This document shows, piece after piece, positions 22,015 through 22,928 of a DNA stretch of 22,928 nt (the stretch's first letter is position 1; every line of letters begins with the position of its first letter). The stretch lies in contig CAAGCE010000016.1 in the NCBI GenBank assembly GCA_900768245.1, positions 1 through 22,928 of the forward strand. The letters run 5' to 3'. Both the position numbers and the translations under genes were made by a program. The notes beneath the pieces were generated by a model. It did not search any database. It was not told where the DNA came from and saw only the letters and a program-made list of their open reading frames with translations. The DNA comes from Oscillospiraceae bacterium (GTDB lineage Bacteria; Bacillota; Clostridia; Oscillospirales; Ruminococcaceae).

Positions 22015-22928
22015 GAGTTCCAACTATGGTGCTGCACTGGAGTATCTGATTTTCAAGCATGACGAGCTTCGGAAAACTCCGATCCTTGACCAGAACGGAA
22101 ATCGTATCATGCGGGATGAGTTTTATCTGGACGGTCTGAACTGTGAACCCTATTCCTTCGATGCGGCCTGCCGACAGTTGAACCGCGAATATCAGAAGAA
22201 CAAAAATAAGAATGAAATCAAAAGCCACCATTACATCATCAGCTTTGATCCACGGGACAGCACAGAAAATTGCTTGACGGGTAAACGGGCGCAGGAGCTT
22301 GGACTGGAATACGCAAAAGCAAATTTTCCGGGGCATCAGGCATTGGTCTGTACGCACATGGACGGGCACAATGGCAGCGGAAACATTCATGTCCATATCG
22401 TAATCAACAGTCTGCGAAAACTGGATGTGCCTCAGCAACCCTTTATGGAACGGCCCATTGATAGCAAGGCTGGCTACAAGCACCATGTGACGAACGAGTA
22501 CCTGAAGCATCTGCAGAAATCCCTTATGGATTTATGCCAACGTGAATTTCTGCATTAGATCGATTTACTGTCACCATCCAGAACGGGTGTGACCGAAGCG
22601 GAGTATTGGGCACAGCGGCGGCTGGATGAGAAAAAACAGAAAATCGAAACGGAAGGATTTACGCCCAATCCGACAAAGTTTCAAACACAGAAGCAGCTTA
22701 TCCGGGATGCCGTTGCCGCAGCTCGTGAGAAAGCAATCTCGTATGAAGATTTTCAAGACATCCTGCAGGATGAATACAACATTTTCGTCAAAACCCAACG
22801 TGGGCGTTATAGCTATCTGCCGCCGGAACGGAACAAGTTCATATCGGAGCGTTCTCTGGGAGAAAGCTGCAAAAGAGAATGTCTGGAAGGATTCTTTGTT
22901 CAGAACGCCGAGAAGAATCTGCGGTACA
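21986..22928 (+). pseudogene. MobA/MobL-type relaxase interrupted by an amber codon; 3' end beyond window
   Basis: The frame opens at ATG 21986 (MAILKHIASKSSNYGAALEY) and stops at TAG 22556-22558 after 190 codons. The same frame then continues open to the window edge (123 more codons) with clearly relaxase-family sequence: IDLLSPSRTGVTEAEYWAQR. In relatives the residue before this is typically Gln, so TAG looks like a CAG nonsense change. The N-terminal nuclease part is present: candidate catalytic tyrosines Y14/Y20, ALVCTHMDGHNGSGN and the H-x-H of NIHVHIVINS (H135, H137). The enzyme would nick oriT and carry the transferred strand. A truncated N-terminal domain might keep some nicking activity; suppression of UAG cannot be excluded. 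The overlap with mobC supports the start. Confidence 0.83.

Noticed and set aside
1..22928. CRISPR array, tRNA or rRNA genes, or complete insertion sequences
   Set aside because: No regularly spaced direct repeats, cloverleaf-like genes, rRNA sequence or transposase frames were seen on either strand.

Overview
The window looks like chromosomal DNA of a gut-type Clostridia (Lachnospiraceae or Oscillospiraceae-like Firmicute). This is judged from Bacillota-style Shine-Dalgarno sites (AAGGAGG), the protein families present and the mixed base composition; a precise genus cannot be given. The far left end is the 3' end of a type I glyceraldehyde-3-phosphate dehydrogenase gene, closed by a strong terminator.

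From about 340 to 16418 lies a Wzx/Wzy-type surface polysaccharide locus, all on the + strand. It holds a truncated and an intact GT4 glycosyltransferase (with duplicated 5' ends), membrane acyltransferase 1, a GT4, a radical SAM/SPASM enzyme, a GT2, another GT4, acyltransferase 2, another GT4, a Wzy-like polymerase, a Wzx flippase, a Caps_synth/GT32-like transferase, acyltransferase 3, a sugar nucleotidyltransferase and a VanZ-family membrane protein. No initiating phosphoglycosyltransferase, Wzz or regulator is seen, so the locus depends on genes outside the window. The middle genes (about 5870-14750) are visibly more AT-rich than the GT4/radical SAM pair before them and the nucleotidyltransferase after them, so the locus is a mosaic.

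The most striking observation is a set of long poly-G runs inside genes of this locus. There is G10 in acyltransferase 1 (2879-2888), G10 at codons 12-15 of the GT2 (5903-5912), G7 in the flippase (12370-12376) and G9 immediately after the natural start codon of acyltransferase 3 (13671-13679). For the two G10 genes, gain or loss of one G gives an early stop, and the present length is the in-frame one. For acyltransferase 3, the G9 length leaves the well-placed ATG (AAGGAGG, TAATG overlap with the upstream gene) out of frame, encoding only six residues; ten Gs would restore it. This has the architecture of a multi-gene slipped-strand contingency (phase-variation) system controlling glycan backbone and acyl decoration, and the sequenced state would be ON/ON/OFF.

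Downstream (16437-18014) is a two-gene type II Thoeris anti-phage system: a two-helix membrane protein with a macro-like domain (ThsA) and a TIR-like protein (ThsB). A small lysine/alanine-rich coiled-coil protein and a terminator follow. Then come a VOC-family protein (YaeR/GloA2-like), an unrecognised protein with probable HTH segments, and on the - strand an alpha/beta hydrolase with its own promoter and terminator.

The right end (about 20760-22928) is part of a mobilizable element. It has an orphan leader-ORF/terminator (attenuator-like) unit, a hairpin-rich candidate oriT, a MobC-like accessory protein, and a relaxase gene interrupted by an in-frame amber codon whose downstream reading frame stays open to the window edge.
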